Part shown: positions 16,920 through 25,937 of the stretch, piece after piece
Layout of the letters: each line of letters starts with the position of its first letter
How positions within the stretch are numbered: position 1 is the first letter of the stretch
Source of the DNA: Bin80 sp965208025
GTDB taxonomy: Bacteria > Bacteroidota > Rhodothermia > Rhodothermales > Bin80
Length of the DNA stretch: 64,000 nucleotides
Direction of reading: 5' to 3'
Assembly (NCBI GenBank): GCA_965208025.1
Contig: OZ242302.1
Coordinates: 3,100,001 to 3,164,000, forward strand
Made by a program: the position numbers and the translations under genes
The notes under the pieces: generated by a model
What the model was told of the DNA's origin: nothing
Databases searched by the model: none
What the model saw: the letters and a program-made list of their open reading frames with translations, nothing else

Positions 16920-18317
16920 TTAGTGAGTTTCTGTGGCGTAGCTGATAGGTTCAATCTTGGAAGCACTACCCGTATGGAGTGAGCGGTCTTCTTCGTTGAA
17001 GTAAACCATTTCGCCCATACGTTCACTCAACTCAGCCATGGAAATGATAGTCTGTGCACGAATGGCAACCTCAATATTTCCATTGGTTTCCCCATCTTCA
17101 CGAATCGCAGTGAAGAAGTCTTTGATGTGAAGTGGGAGATTAACACCGGGCAAGAGGTTCTCCATTTTTTCCCCATCTACTAGATCAGCAAATGGACGTT
17201 CGGGACGAAGTTCAAGATTTTCTCCACTGAAGTACAATGTTCCTTCGTTACCACGGATGACTTGCCCAAGTCCCTGCTCATTAACACTGCTGCCCGTGAC
17301 GAGCATGCAAAGTCCACTGGGGAATTCAGTTAACAGTTGGCAGTTATCAGTTACATCACGATCTTCGGGGCCAAGATTTGAATCCCCAATCTTTTTATTA
17401 CCAACAGAGCACACGCGCTTCGGAAACTCATTAGCTCCAGTCGCAATGAGCAGGGGATGGATCCGATGGGCAAGAAGATCACCCAGGATGCCGGCACAGT
17501 AGGGATAATACTTGCGCCAGCGATGATAATGATGCGCATTAAAATCGCGAGCGGATACGGGGCCAAGCCATTTTTCCCAATCGATCGTTTCCCCAGGCTG
17601 AAGTTCAGGTTCAATCTCGTAATAGTTCCATTCCCCAATGGGGGTGTTACGGCAGTAAGAGTCCTGCGCAAGTACGAGGGGCCCGATTCGGCCTCCGCGA
17701 ATCAATTCTGCAGCAGCATGCCATTTTCCTTGGGTACAGTACTGCGACCCAATTTGAAATTTATGGCCAGTTTCTTTCACCTTGTCATAAATCTCAAATC
17801 CTTCGGTAAAGTACCGAGTCATTGGTTTTTCACAGTACACATGCTTCCCAGCATCCAATGCATCAATTGCAATCTTTGTATGCCAGTGATCAACAGTGCC
17901 GATGAAGACAGCATCAATGTCAGGATTATCTAAAATCGCCTGATAATCTTCATGTGCCTCTACGGGTGCTTCCCGTCCAGCCTCCTGCCGTGCGGCATTG
18001 AGTGCATCAAGAGCCCTGTCACGGCGAACGGAGTAAAGGTCACATGCAGCAGCAGCAATAGCATTCATTTGTACATCGTGACGGGATTTACCGTTATCTC
18101 CAGTAGGGTTGGTCACATTCAACAAGTGGGAGTTGAATCCCTGACCACCCACACCAATAAACCCGCACACAATGGCATCATTCGCACCAAGGACAGAGCC
18201 TTTTGCTGGCGCTTTTCCGTGAACAATCTTTGAACCTTGCACGCCTGCCGCGACCGCAGCAGCACCAAGAGCGGACTTCTTGATGAAGTCACGACGAGAA
18301 TTATGTTTATCAGACAT
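16920..18317 (-). CDS. Tat-exported Gfo/Idh/MocA oxidoreductase, 465 aa
   Basis: The N-terminus has a twin-arginine signal (NSRRDFIKKSALGAAAVAAG). A Rossmann motif GFIGVGGQG follows near residues 52-60 and the catalytic EKP motif is intact (CEKPMTRY, K at about 164). The C-terminal part carries the HRIHPLL and WRKYYPYCAGILGDLLAHRI segments typical of Gfo/Idh/MocA proteins of Bacteroidota and Planctomycetes. It is expected to oxidise or reduce a sugar-derived substrate in the periplasm with a tightly bound nucleotide. It lies 80 bases upstream of apbE and probably heads the - strand unit apbE - EAP oxidoreductase - Fe-S protein. The paralogue at 14637-15893 lacks the Lys that is present here. 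Confidence 0.92.
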   Translation of the reverse strand: MSDKHNSRRDFIKKSALGAAAVAAGVQGSKIVHGKAPAKGSVLGANDAIVCGFIGVGGQGFNSHLLNVTNPTGDNGKSRHDVQMNAIAAAACDLYSVRRDRALDALNAARQEAGREAPVEAHEDYQAILDNPDIDAVFIGTVDHWHTKIAIDALDAGKHVYCEKPMTRYFTEGFEIYDKVKETGHKFQIGSQYCTQGKWHAAAELIRGGRIGPLVLAQDSYCRNTPIGEWNYYEIEPELQPGETIDWEKWLGPVSARDFNAHHYHRWRKYYPYCAGILGDLLAHRIHPLLIATGANEFPKRVCSVGNKKIGDSNLGPEDRDVTDNCQLLTEFPSGLCMLVTGSSVNEQGLGQVIRGNEGTLYFSGENLELRPERPFADLVDGEKMENLLPGVNLPLHIKDFFTAIREDGETNGNIEVAIRAQTIISMAELSERMGEMVYFNEEDRSLHTGSASKIEPISYATETH

Positions 18318-18665
18318 TAGGAAGAAAATTAATCAGTTGAGGATATGGAACCGCTTTCATAAACGTATTTAGCGATGCTGTAATATAAGAAATTTATTTT
18401 GATTATTTACGTTATTCTCGCAAATATCTTGGCCCACTTTCAATTTGCCGATTCCGAAACAATTGGGACAGCAATTACTTGTAATTCAAACGATTCAGGA
18501 ACTAACAGAGAGATACGGGTTATTCCTTGAAGGAACTGGCGAATACATTGACCTATTTAATGATCAGTACTTAAAAAAAACGAACTTGCTTTGAGTAGAA
18601 AATTGCTCACATACATCCTCTCCATTTTTTCTCTCGGATTTGTGGATTGTTAACCGAAATGCCAT
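18318..18665. other. AT-rich intergenic region, 348 bp
   Basis: It contains the probable promoter of the divergent Gfo/Idh/MocA gene and an open + strand stretch (next entry). No repeat or terminator is obvious. Confidence 0.4.
18445..18594 (+). CDS. Possible small ORF, 49 aa, upstream of the accessory gene
   Basis: With a TTG start at 18445 the frame reads LPIPKQLGQQLLVIQT and continues to EGTGEYIDLFNDQYLKKTNLL before TGA. The frame stays open further upstream to a stop near 18405, but has no ATG. The amino-acid make-up looks protein-like (amphipathic helix, then an acidic-aromatic tail). It may be the 3' remnant of a broken gene or a real small protein paired with the 104-aa gene 71 bases downstream. 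I do not recognise it. Confidence 0.25.
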   Translation: MPIPKQLGQQLLVIQTIQELTERYGLFLEGTGEYIDLFNDQYLKKTNLL

Positions 18666-18980
18666 ATGCAAAGTCACATGAGCAATAAATTTGCCCTTAC
18701 TGATCCAGAGCAAATTGCGAATGAAGGGGAGCGCATCTACGATAAAAATTTGCGCGAACGCCTTGATGCATCATATAAGGGGCAATATGTGGCAATAGAT
18801 GTATTAACAGGTAAGCACTACTTAGGCGAGTATGCAGAGGTAGCCCTTATGAATGCCCGAGAAGATGCTTCCTTTGGTGTTTTTTATTTAATCAAAATAG
18901 GCGGATCAACGTTGCTTGGGGCACGATACATTGAACAAAAACAACCCAGTTGGTATTGGTCACTTCGACGAGCAGAGTAA
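18666..18980 (+). CDS. Small uncharacterised protein, 104 aa
   Basis: The frame starts at 18666 (MQSHMSNKF); the second ATG at 18678 is equally possible. The central part YKGQYVAIDVLTGKHYLGEYAEVALMNARE followed by FYLIKIGG resembles a common family of small bacterial proteins with a GxYVAID-x-xTG-x-Y-x-G core, which often sit next to a small protease- or toxin-like gene; no such partner is visible downstream. The region after its stop instead contains a decayed IS21 fragment. I do not assign a function; an antitoxin-like role is only a guess from this family resemblance. Confidence 0.55.
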   Translation: MQSHMSNKFALTDPEQIANEGERIYDKNLRERLDASYKGQYVAIDVLTGKHYLGEYAEVALMNAREDASFGVFYLIKIGGSTLLGARYIEQKQPSWYWSLRRAE

Positions 18981-19700
18981 CGCGTGTCAAAACTTCATAT
19001 TTGTGGGGTTGTCTATCGACAATACTTTGTGCGGTTTTCGCTTTGATCGAATCTGGGGATCAAAGACCGACAGGTAGAAAATGTTTTTCAATTTAGACAC
19101 AAGAATAAGATGACAGTCAAAGCCGCTGCGAAGGCGGCAATGAGTGAGTCGACTTCAAGCACCTATCTTCTTCGGGGAAGTTACCGAGCGAACTAAAACT
19201 GAGGAAGTCCCCTGTGCCAATTTGACGTGCGGGGGTATGGAAGGAATGTGCAGGGATTTTGGAGGTGGATCCGACATTAGAGGCGAAGGCGTTGTTTGAA
19301 CACTTGATGGAAAAGTATGCAAATCAATTTCCGCCGAAGCAACTGCGAACGTTTCTATTAACTCCCATTGAATTGATATCAAAGAAGTTTGGTCTCACAT
19401 CAGAGACGTACGTCAGATGCCACTTGGAAAAATAATCCTATAAAGATTAAGACAAGTTTTGCTTAAATTAAGAGGATCCCTAATGCCCATAAATAAGTGC
19501 ACTGTTGTGACTATTGGGAATCAATGAAATGAATTTGAGGTCGGAGTGGCTTAAACTTTGGGCTTTATTGAGAAATAAAGTAGCAATTCCATGGATTTAG
19601 ACAGGTGGCAGAGTTGAGGAAAAATGGAGGGGTATCGCAATCAGTTGAAACAATCCAATACTTATTAGGCTAAAATCTCTTTCACTTAACCGTTGCGATC
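18981..19700. other. Intergenic, 720 bp, with decayed IS material
   Basis: It contains the istA fragment listed at 19065-19435. The last ~265 bases before yceI are AT-rich and without gene; they should hold the yceI promoter. Confidence 0.5.
19065..19435 (+). pseudogene. Decayed IS21-family transposase (IstA) fragment
   Basis: No single frame is open, but three pieces in order match the N-terminal part of IstA-type transposases: KMTVKAAAKAAMSEST (HTH region), then after a frameshift SSGKLPSELKL, and after another frameshift VWKECAGILEVDPTLEAKAL with FEHLMEKYANQFPPKQLRTF. The last pieces correspond to the linker before the DDE core. The fragment then runs into unrelated sequence and stops at TAA 19433-19435. 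The DDE domain and istB are absent and I see no inverted repeats. It is an old, inactivated insertion. Confidence 0.7.
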
Positions 19701-20297
19701 ATGAAATTTCCAATGAACAGCCGATTCTTCACATGTACACTCTTAACCACTCTGGTTCTGTCTGTGCCTCTGTATGCTCAGACCACAAACTATCTCATTG
19801 CCCCAGAGAGCAATCTTTACGTTGATGGAACATCAAATCAGACACCCGAATGGAGAGTCTATGCAACCGAGATCAACGGAATGGTCAGTGTAAATCAGGA
19901 GGGGGTTATAGATTCTGTGCAGTTAGTTGTCCCTTCAAAAATGATGAAGAGCAAAAAAAGCCCGATCATGGATCGGGGTATGTACGGTGCACTTAAAGCA
20001 GATGAGCATCCCGAGATCGTATATGAGCTCGCGACAGTTTCGGATTTAGCCGAGACGGAAGACAGTACCTTCACACTCAATTCAACAGGGTATCTGACCA
20101 TTGCCGCTGAAACCAAAGAAATTGTCGTTCCAGTTGAGGGCGTTAGAAAAGAGGATGGGAAAGTTCATTTCTCAGGAACCCATTCGCTCTTGATGACCGA
20201 ATACGGACTGGAGCCACCATCTTTGATGTTTGGTGCTTACAGGACGGGTGATGAGTTGGTCGTTACATTTGAGATTATTGCCATTCCCGAGGATTAA
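19701..20297 (+). CDS. YceI-family exported protein, 198 aa
   Basis: A signal peptide is visible (hydrophobic core then VPLYAQ, cleavage about residue 27). The mature part follows the YceI lipocalin-like pattern: an initial SNLYVDGTSN strand, KADEHPEIVYELATV in the middle, LTIAAETKEIVVPVEG and a C-terminal strand TGDELVVTFEI. YceI proteins bind isoprenoid-type lipids in the periplasm; polyisoprenoid binding is known only for some members. The gene is convergent with the Asp-box gene, 6 bases away, so no separate terminator fits between them. Confidence 0.85.
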   Translation: MKFPMNSRFFTCTLLTTLVLSVPLYAQTTNYLIAPESNLYVDGTSNQTPEWRVYATEINGMVSVNQEGVIDSVQLVVPSKMMKSKKSPIMDRGMYGALKADEHPEIVYELATVSDLAETEDSTFTLNSTGYLTIAAETKEIVVPVEGVRKEDGKVHFSGTHSLLMTEYGLEPPSLMFGAYRTGDELVVTFEIIAIPED

Positions 20298-20303
20298 GCC
20301 TCA

Positions 20304-23300
20304 TCAATTCTGGATTGGCGGTGCGCCAGTCGCATCTAATGCGTTCGTCAACTCTACGAGCACTGTTTCTTTGAAGGTTGTGAGTGCTGATTCAAGCGCT
20401 TGGAGTTGAGTTTCGCCAAGATTCAATGACTGCTCATGCAGAGTGGTTGGTCCATAGGTAGTACGCAGTCCGCTTTGTGCAGTGAACAACCGAGACATGA
20501 CGGTCGGTCGGTCTCGCTCGGAGGGACCACGCTTTGAAGCATATCCACTCAAATCCCGACGAATTTCTAAGAGTTGACCGTGGGCCATATAGAGTTCCGA
20601 AGTCAGTTCTGACGAAGGCTTCGGTGCGCGCAAATGTGCTGATTCCATAGCTTCAATAAGCTCCATGTGATCGGAAAGGGATTCAGAGAAAAGGTTTGCA
20701 CGCTGCATGAGGGATGCAGCCCTTACCCGAAACGCGTTGATCTCACTTGGACTTTTTCCTTCCAGCGCAGGGACTCGTAGAGGCTCCACTTCGAAGGTGA
20801 CAGGACCGGACAAAATTGTTTCGGTTCCACTATCAATGTAAATCAGTTCCGCCGTGTAGGCACCTGGAGTCGCGAGGTATGGACTACTCTCATTCGTTTC
20901 AGTCTCGCCAGGAGTGATGACATTCAGGGAAGGATAACGCAGGTTCCATGTGACACGGTGCAACCCGCTGGATGTGCTCCCCGAAACGCGACCCGCGACC
21001 TGACCTGCTTCATCTCGGATTACGACATACACTCGATCTTCAACTTCATTCTGTTCAGCATCCAGTGCATCCCAGCCAGGGAATGGGATATCCTCATCAG
21101 AGGCAATTTTCTTTTCCCTTTCTGTCCGAATCTGTTTCAATGTTTTCGCTTCTTCACGAAGGTAATAGGTGAAGGTCGTACCCAGAGGAGGATTGGGGGC
21201 AGCGTAATAATTCGTTCCTTGTGATCCCCCTGCTATATCACGTTCAACGAAGAGCTTGGCCGTTCGGGGTGTAAATAGATAGGCAGGCTCAGAAAGTAAT
21301 TCCTCGTTTACCTGTCGGAGAGGGGAATAATCATCCAGAACAAAGAAGCCTCGGCCAAACGACGCACCAACAACATCATTTTCTCGAGTCTGGATCACAA
21401 TGTCACGAAATGAAATCGTTGCATCGGAAGAAACCTTAACCCATTGATCCCCGCCATCGACCGTGAAGTAGATGCCAAACTCGGTCGCGGCAAATAACAG
21501 GTTTGGAACCACATGATCCTGTACAATTCGCCAGATCAGAGTTCGGTCGGGTAGATTTCCAGCGATTGAGGTCCACGAGCGACCGCGATCCATACTTTTG
21601 ATCAGATAAGGGGAAAGATCACCAAACTTGTGATGATCCAGTGCGGCGTACACAACATCCGCATTGTGTAGATCTGCATACAGGTGGTTCACGAATGCCC
21701 CAGATGGAATCCCATCAATGCTTCCAACCTCCAGAGAACGCCAATTTTGGCCATCATCTTCGGTCACCTGAATCAAACCGTCATCCGTTCCAACGTAGAG
21801 AAGACCTGCTTCTAGAGGGGACTCAGAGAGCGAAGTGATTGTATTGTATACGGACATCGCATATAAATCCCAGGGATTATCATAGCTCTGCACTCGCCCC
21901 ATGATCGGGAGTGTAATCCGTTCTTGATCAAGAGTGAGGTCTTCGGAGATTGCCACCCAGCTATCGCCACGATTTGTGGATTTCCAGACGCGGTAAGATG
22001 CAAAATAGATGGTCGCAGGATCATGCGGGCTTACGAGGATTGGAGCATCCCAGTTGTAACGTTCGTGTTGATCCCCTTCCCCGGCTTGAGGTTGAATGTA
22101 GGTCTGTTCACCAGTCAAGAGATCAACCCGGTATAATCTTCCTTGCTGGGCTTGAGCATACAGGATATTGGGATTTCCTGGTTCAGTGGCAGATTGATGC
22201 CCATCACCACCAAGGGTCTTGAACCAATCAGCGTTACGAATCCCATGTTGACTATCGGTACGAGAAGGACCGCCGTGCGATCCGTTATCCTGGGTGCCAC
22301 CGAAGATACGATAGAAAGGAGTTGAGTCATCCACTGCAACTTTGTAGTATTGGGTAACGGGCAGGTTCGCAATAAAATGCCACGACTGAGTCCCGTCAAA
22401 TGTCTCAAAGAGTCCGCCGTCGGTGCCCATGAGGATATAGTTTGGATCATCCATACGAAATCCCATGGCATGGTTGTCCACATGTTTGTCATCTCCACTC
22501 ATCCGATAAAACGTACGTCCATGATCATGAGAGACTTGGACACGCACATCCATCAGATAAATCGTACCTTCCTTATGCGGGGATGCGTAGAGCTCCTGAT
22601 AATAGTGGGGGCCCGTCGCTCCGCTGACCGTATCGGACATTTTCTCCCAAGAAGCGCCACGGTCGGATGATATGAATATACCGCCCGTTCGCGAATCAAG
22701 CTCAATGGCGGCATAGAGGATGTCTGGATTTTGAGGTGAAATCACAAGTCCAATCTTGCCGAGATTGGATTCCGGAATCCCTTGGGTAAGAGGTAGCCAA
22801 GTACGGCCTCCATCAGTACTTTTATGGAGCCCACTCCCAGGTCCACCGCCCATGTAAGCAGCAACATTTCGGTGACGTTGCCATGTAGCGGCATACAGTA
22901 CATCGTGATCACGAGGGTCAATCACCAGATCGGTGACACCGACCCACTCATCATCTCCCAAGGTTCGCTCCCAAGACATCCCCCCATCACTAGTCAAGTA
23001 GAGTCCTCGTTCCCCTCCGCTATTCCAAAGCGGGCCCTGTGCAGCAACCCATATGATATCACGATTCTCAGGATGGACAATGATCTTGGAGATATGCTCC
23101 GATGCCCGAAGTCCCATATTTTTCCATGTATCTCCCCCGTCATCACTACGATAGATACCATCTCCGTAGCCAACATGCCGACCTCCAACATTTTCTCCAG
23201 TCCCAACCCAAATGGTATGTGGGTTATGGGGATCAATGGTTAAGCAACCTATTGAATAGGATCCCTGCCCATCAAACAGGGATTTCCAGGTCGTTCCGGC

Positions 23301-23525
23301 ATTGTCTGTTTTCCAAACACCACCACTACCAACAGCCACATACCAAACATTATCGTCCTCTGGGTGCATTGCAATGTCGGCAATACGACCAGAGGTAAAT
23401 GCAGGACCTATATTCCGTAATTTGAGGGACGAGAAATCGGTCTTGCTAACTAGATTATCCTGCGCCAGAACAGAGAATGGAATCAGCAGAATGAAAAAAG
23501 ACAGGGAGCGAAAGATGTAGGACAT
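20304..23525 (-). CDS. Sortilin/VPS10-like Asp-box beta-propeller protein, 1073 aa
   Basis: The start is set at ATG 23525, since MSYIFRSLSFFILLIPFSV followed by LAQ is a proper signal peptide; an upstream in-frame ATG (23573) would add 16 charged residues before it. The mature part has many Asp-box/BNR repeats S-x-D-x-G-x-x-W (SDDGGDTWKNM, TSDGGMSWERT, STDGGRTWLPL, SSDRGASWEKM, STNRGDSWVAI), forming one or two propellers over about residues 40-700. A C-terminal part of ~300 residues includes an Ig-like region and helices. These proteins are annotated as glycosyl hydrolase-like, but no glycosidase catalytic set is evident. Exported, ligand unknown. It is divergent from the methyltransferase gene, with 193 bases between. 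Confidence 0.87.
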   Translation of the reverse strand: MSYIFRSLSFFILLIPFSVLAQDNLVSKTDFSSLKLRNIGPAFTSGRIADIAMHPEDDNVWYVAVGSGGVWKTDNAGTTWKSLFDGQGSYSIGCLTIDPHNPHTIWVGTGENVGGRHVGYGDGIYRSDDGGDTWKNMGLRASEHISKIIVHPENRDIIWVAAQGPLWNSGGERGLYLTSDGGMSWERTLGDDEWVGVTDLVIDPRDHDVLYAATWQRHRNVAAYMGGGPGSGLHKSTDGGRTWLPLTQGIPESNLGKIGLVISPQNPDILYAAIELDSRTGGIFISSDRGASWEKMSDTVSGATGPHYYQELYASPHKEGTIYLMDVRVQVSHDHGRTFYRMSGDDKHVDNHAMGFRMDDPNYILMGTDGGLFETFDGTQSWHFIANLPVTQYYKVAVDDSTPFYRIFGGTQDNGSHGGPSRTDSQHGIRNADWFKTLGGDGHQSATEPGNPNILYAQAQQGRLYRVDLLTGEQTYIQPQAGEGDQHERYNWDAPILVSPHDPATIYFASYRVWKSTNRGDSWVAISEDLTLDQERITLPIMGRVQSYDNPWDLYAMSVYNTITSLSESPLEAGLLYVGTDDGLIQVTEDDGQNWRSLEVGSIDGIPSGAFVNHLYADLHNADVVYAALDHHKFGDLSPYLIKSMDRGRSWTSIAGNLPDRTLIWRIVQDHVVPNLLFAATEFGIYFTVDGGDQWVKVSSDATISFRDIVIQTRENDVVGASFGRGFFVLDDYSPLRQVNEELLSEPAYLFTPRTAKLFVERDIAGGSQGTNYYAAPNPPLGTTFTYYLREEAKTLKQIRTEREKKIASDEDIPFPGWDALDAEQNEVEDRVYVVIRDEAGQVAGRVSGSTSSGLHRVTWNLRYPSLNVITPGETETNESSPYLATPGAYTAELIYIDSGTETILSGPVTFEVEPLRVPALEGKSPSEINAFRVRAASLMQRANLFSESLSDHMELIEAMESAHLRAPKPSSELTSELYMAHGQLLEIRRDLSGYASKRGPSERDRPTVMSRLFTAQSGLRTTYGPTTLHEQSLNLGETQLQALESALTTFKETVLVELTNALDATGAPPIQN

Positions 23526-23718
23526 GTGAGTAGGAAAATTGGAATCGGCTAAAAAATAGGGATTTTTCTCCACACTTCGGGAAATCCTCTACGGAATGGC
23601 CGACAAAATTCCACAGCGGTCTGAATTATTGTTCTTCGGGGAACCTCGAATGGGAATGATTATTGAATAAGGCAAATGAATTTACCGCGATCGATTATCA
23701 CGCATAACTACTTTATTC

Positions 23719-24543
23719 ATGTTTGAAGTTCCTATCACATCCGCCTTTGTACTCTCCCATACGAGTCCAGAGATTTACAACGGCGATGCAGCACGTACTT
23801 TTTTAGGTCAACTTGACCTGTCATCCGCCGATGCTCTCCGTGCACAATTTCAGGATACCTGGGATGAGCAGCAAGTAGAGATCCTTAACAGGAAGCACGG
23901 CGTCAAAACGCTTAGCCATGATTATTTGACACAAAATCCAGAAGCACAGGTCATCCAGCTCGGCGGTGGGTTAGACCCGTTGACCATTGATCTTGCAGAG
24001 TGCCATCCCAAGGTTCAAATCTTTGACGTTGACATGGCTAACATGCAGCTCAAGGCAGAGATAAATGGCTCCATTGGAGGTCCAGAGGTTTCGTTCCTTA
24101 CAGCGAACTTGGCTGATGTATCCTCCCTTGTGGAAGTGCTGCGCGGGGCGGGTTGGAATCCAGAGTCTCCCACTCTGCTCATCTCAGAGGGCATTTCATA
24201 CTATGTTCCGAAGGAGATTTACCGTGTGAGTCTGAGCACTCTCCGTACTTCGGGAGGTTTTCTTGTATTTGAGTATGCAATGCCCGACCATTTATTGGTC
24301 GGAACGCCGAAGGCGGATTTAATCAAAGATTTCTTTGATCGGTTCTCTGGCGTACTCAATTTACCCTTCCCCATGCAACGATACTCTGATGAGGATGTCA
24401 ACGACTTAGCCGTACATATCAATGGCGAAGTGGAGCAAATTTTGACGCAGCATTATTTAGAACTTGGACGCCTTGGCAGAAATGAGATGCGTGAGGATCC
24501 GTCCATGGGGGCGATCCGTGTCGCGGCTATTCGATTGCATTGA
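23719..24543 (+). CDS. Leucine-carboxyl-methyltransferase-like (LCM/PPM) SAM-dependent methyltransferase, 274 aa
   Basis: The protein matches the LCM family (PF04072 type): an N-terminal SAFVLSHTSPEIYNG stretch, SAM-binding motif VIQLGGGLDPLTIDL near residues 79-93, acidic strand IFDVDM near 110, and LLISEGISYYVPKE near 150. In bacteria such enzymes methylate carboxylates or hydroxyls of small molecules, often in natural-product or tetracenomycin-type pathways. No biosynthetic genes are adjacent, so the substrate is unknown. It has no signal peptide. It is transcribed away from the Asp-box gene. Confidence 0.82.
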   Translation: MFEVPITSAFVLSHTSPEIYNGDAARTFLGQLDLSSADALRAQFQDTWDEQQVEILNRKHGVKTLSHDYLTQNPEAQVIQLGGGLDPLTIDLAECHPKVQIFDVDMANMQLKAEINGSIGGPEVSFLTANLADVSSLVEVLRGAGWNPESPTLLISEGISYYVPKEIYRVSLSTLRTSGGFLVFEYAMPDHLLVGTPKADLIKDFFDRFSGVLNLPFPMQRYSDEDVNDLAVHINGEVEQILTQHYLELGRLGRNEMREDPSMGAIRVAAIRLH

Positions 24544-25067
24544 CATATCCATGAGTAATCCGATCCTGCCATGATTTCATGGGAGGTATTAGCAAAACTT
24601 GGGGGTTTAAAATCATCTGGATTTGATCCCATCAAATGATCCGCAAGCGGTCATATATACGATCAAAATTGACAAGGAGACAAGCAAGAATCATCCGTAT
24701 CCCCAAGCTTCTGCTGAAATTCCCAGATAAGGATGCTCGCATCAATTGATCTGAGAAAATACACGGGAACGGAACGCCTACCTGCAACAAGTATGGAGTG
24801 ACCTACGAGGGAATCCAGCTGTTACACAATGAAAAGGATGAAAACATCCAGGATCAACAGTATGCGTTTGAAGCGACGGACAGAGAGGACGTTTCCATAG
24901 ACAGCCTTGAAGGTGCATACCATCTGATCCTAACGCATTCAGACAAGCCCAAGACGCAGACAATTCCGTGCGCCGACGAGGGAACAGCTGAATCAGAAAC
25001 AAAAACAAGCGCTACACCCAGTAGTGCCCAGTGAATGTGCTGATAAGCCACTAAATTGTCCAGTTGG
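24544..25067. other. Intergenic, 524 bp; possible broken gene
   Basis: An ATG-started + strand frame at 24798-25034 (78 aa, rich in Asp, Glu, Thr and Ser) has no recognised motif. Short protein-like pieces occur in other frames upstream, which suggests a decayed gene. I do not call a coding sequence here. Confidence 0.3.
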
Positions 25068-25880
25068 CTAAAAAATTTGTCTGTGATCCAGACACGGTAG
25101 ACGCTCTCGTAGTTGATCCTGATACTCAAAGTTTAATTCGCAGGTGATCACACAGGATCGGTCGGGGGCCTGTGCAAGAATTTGCCCCCATGGATCAATG
25201 ATGACGGAGTGCCCAAAGCTTTCGCGTTCAGCGTTGTGTTGGCCGAACTGGGCTGGGGCAATTACATACGCAAGATTTTCAATCGCTCGGCCCCGAAGGA
25301 GAGCGATCCAATGGTAGGCCCCCGTACGCCATGTAAATGCCGATGGTACAAAAAGAACTCGGGCTCCCTGATGAGTTAATTTCCGATAGAGCTCGGGGAA
25401 GCGCAAATCGTAGCAAATACTGAGTCCCATGATGACTCCCTCGGCCTCAAACGTGACTGGCACCTTCCCTGATTGGATGTAGCGTGATTCCTTAAATGAA
25501 TGAGCGGCATCTAGTTCTATGTCAAAAAGATGAATCTTATCATAACGCGCAATGATCTGTCCCGTCGGGCTAAAGACTAAGCATGTGTTCGTAACCTTAT
25601 CCTCTGCACGAAGAGGCACCGTGCCTCCAACAATATAGATTGAATTTGAATGGGCTAATTCTCGTAACAACTGAACAGCCGGACCATCCTCCAGGTTTTC
25701 AACGGCATCAATTTTTCTCCCTTCTCGGTCCAGATATGAAAAATTTTCGGGAAGAGCCACAAGTTGGGCATTCCGTTGAATTGCATCCTCAATCAGGGAG
25801 TTCGCTTGAGTCAGATTGGCCTGCAGGTTCTGCCCCGAACACATTTGTATAGAGGCCACTGTAAAGGATGAAGGTGACAT
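25068..25880 (-). CDS. Nitrilase-superfamily carbon-nitrogen hydrolase (NIT2/deaminated-glutathione-amidase-like), 270 aa
   Basis: The Glu-Lys-Cys triad is in place: E45 in LPENFSYLDREG, K115 in RYDKIHLFDI and C156 in GLSICYDLRFPELYR. The motif spacing and the CYDLRFPELYR box match the Nit1/Nit2 branch, which hydrolyses amides such as deaminated glutathione or alpha-ketoglutaramate. It is cytoplasmic with normal length. It stands alone on the - strand, divergent from a lipoprotein gene whose start lies 57 bases away, so the two share a short promoter region. Confidence 0.9.
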   Translation of the reverse strand: MSPSSFTVASIQMCSGQNLQANLTQANSLIEDAIQRNAQLVALPENFSYLDREGRKIDAVENLEDGPAVQLLRELAHSNSIYIVGGTVPLRAEDKVTNTCLVFSPTGQIIARYDKIHLFDIELDAAHSFKESRYIQSGKVPVTFEAEGVIMGLSICYDLRFPELYRKLTHQGARVLFVPSAFTWRTGAYHWIALLRGRAIENLAYVIAPAQFGQHNAERESFGHSVIIDPWGQILAQAPDRSCVITCELNFEYQDQLRERLPCLDHRQIF

Positions 25881-25937
25881 TAGTAATATTATATTGTATG
25901 ATGTATTTTACTCCCAAACCAAAATCTCTTCCAATTG

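Noticed and set aside
24798..25034. 78-aa + strand frame with ATG
   Set aside because: No known motif and no similarity that I recognise; likely part of a decayed region.
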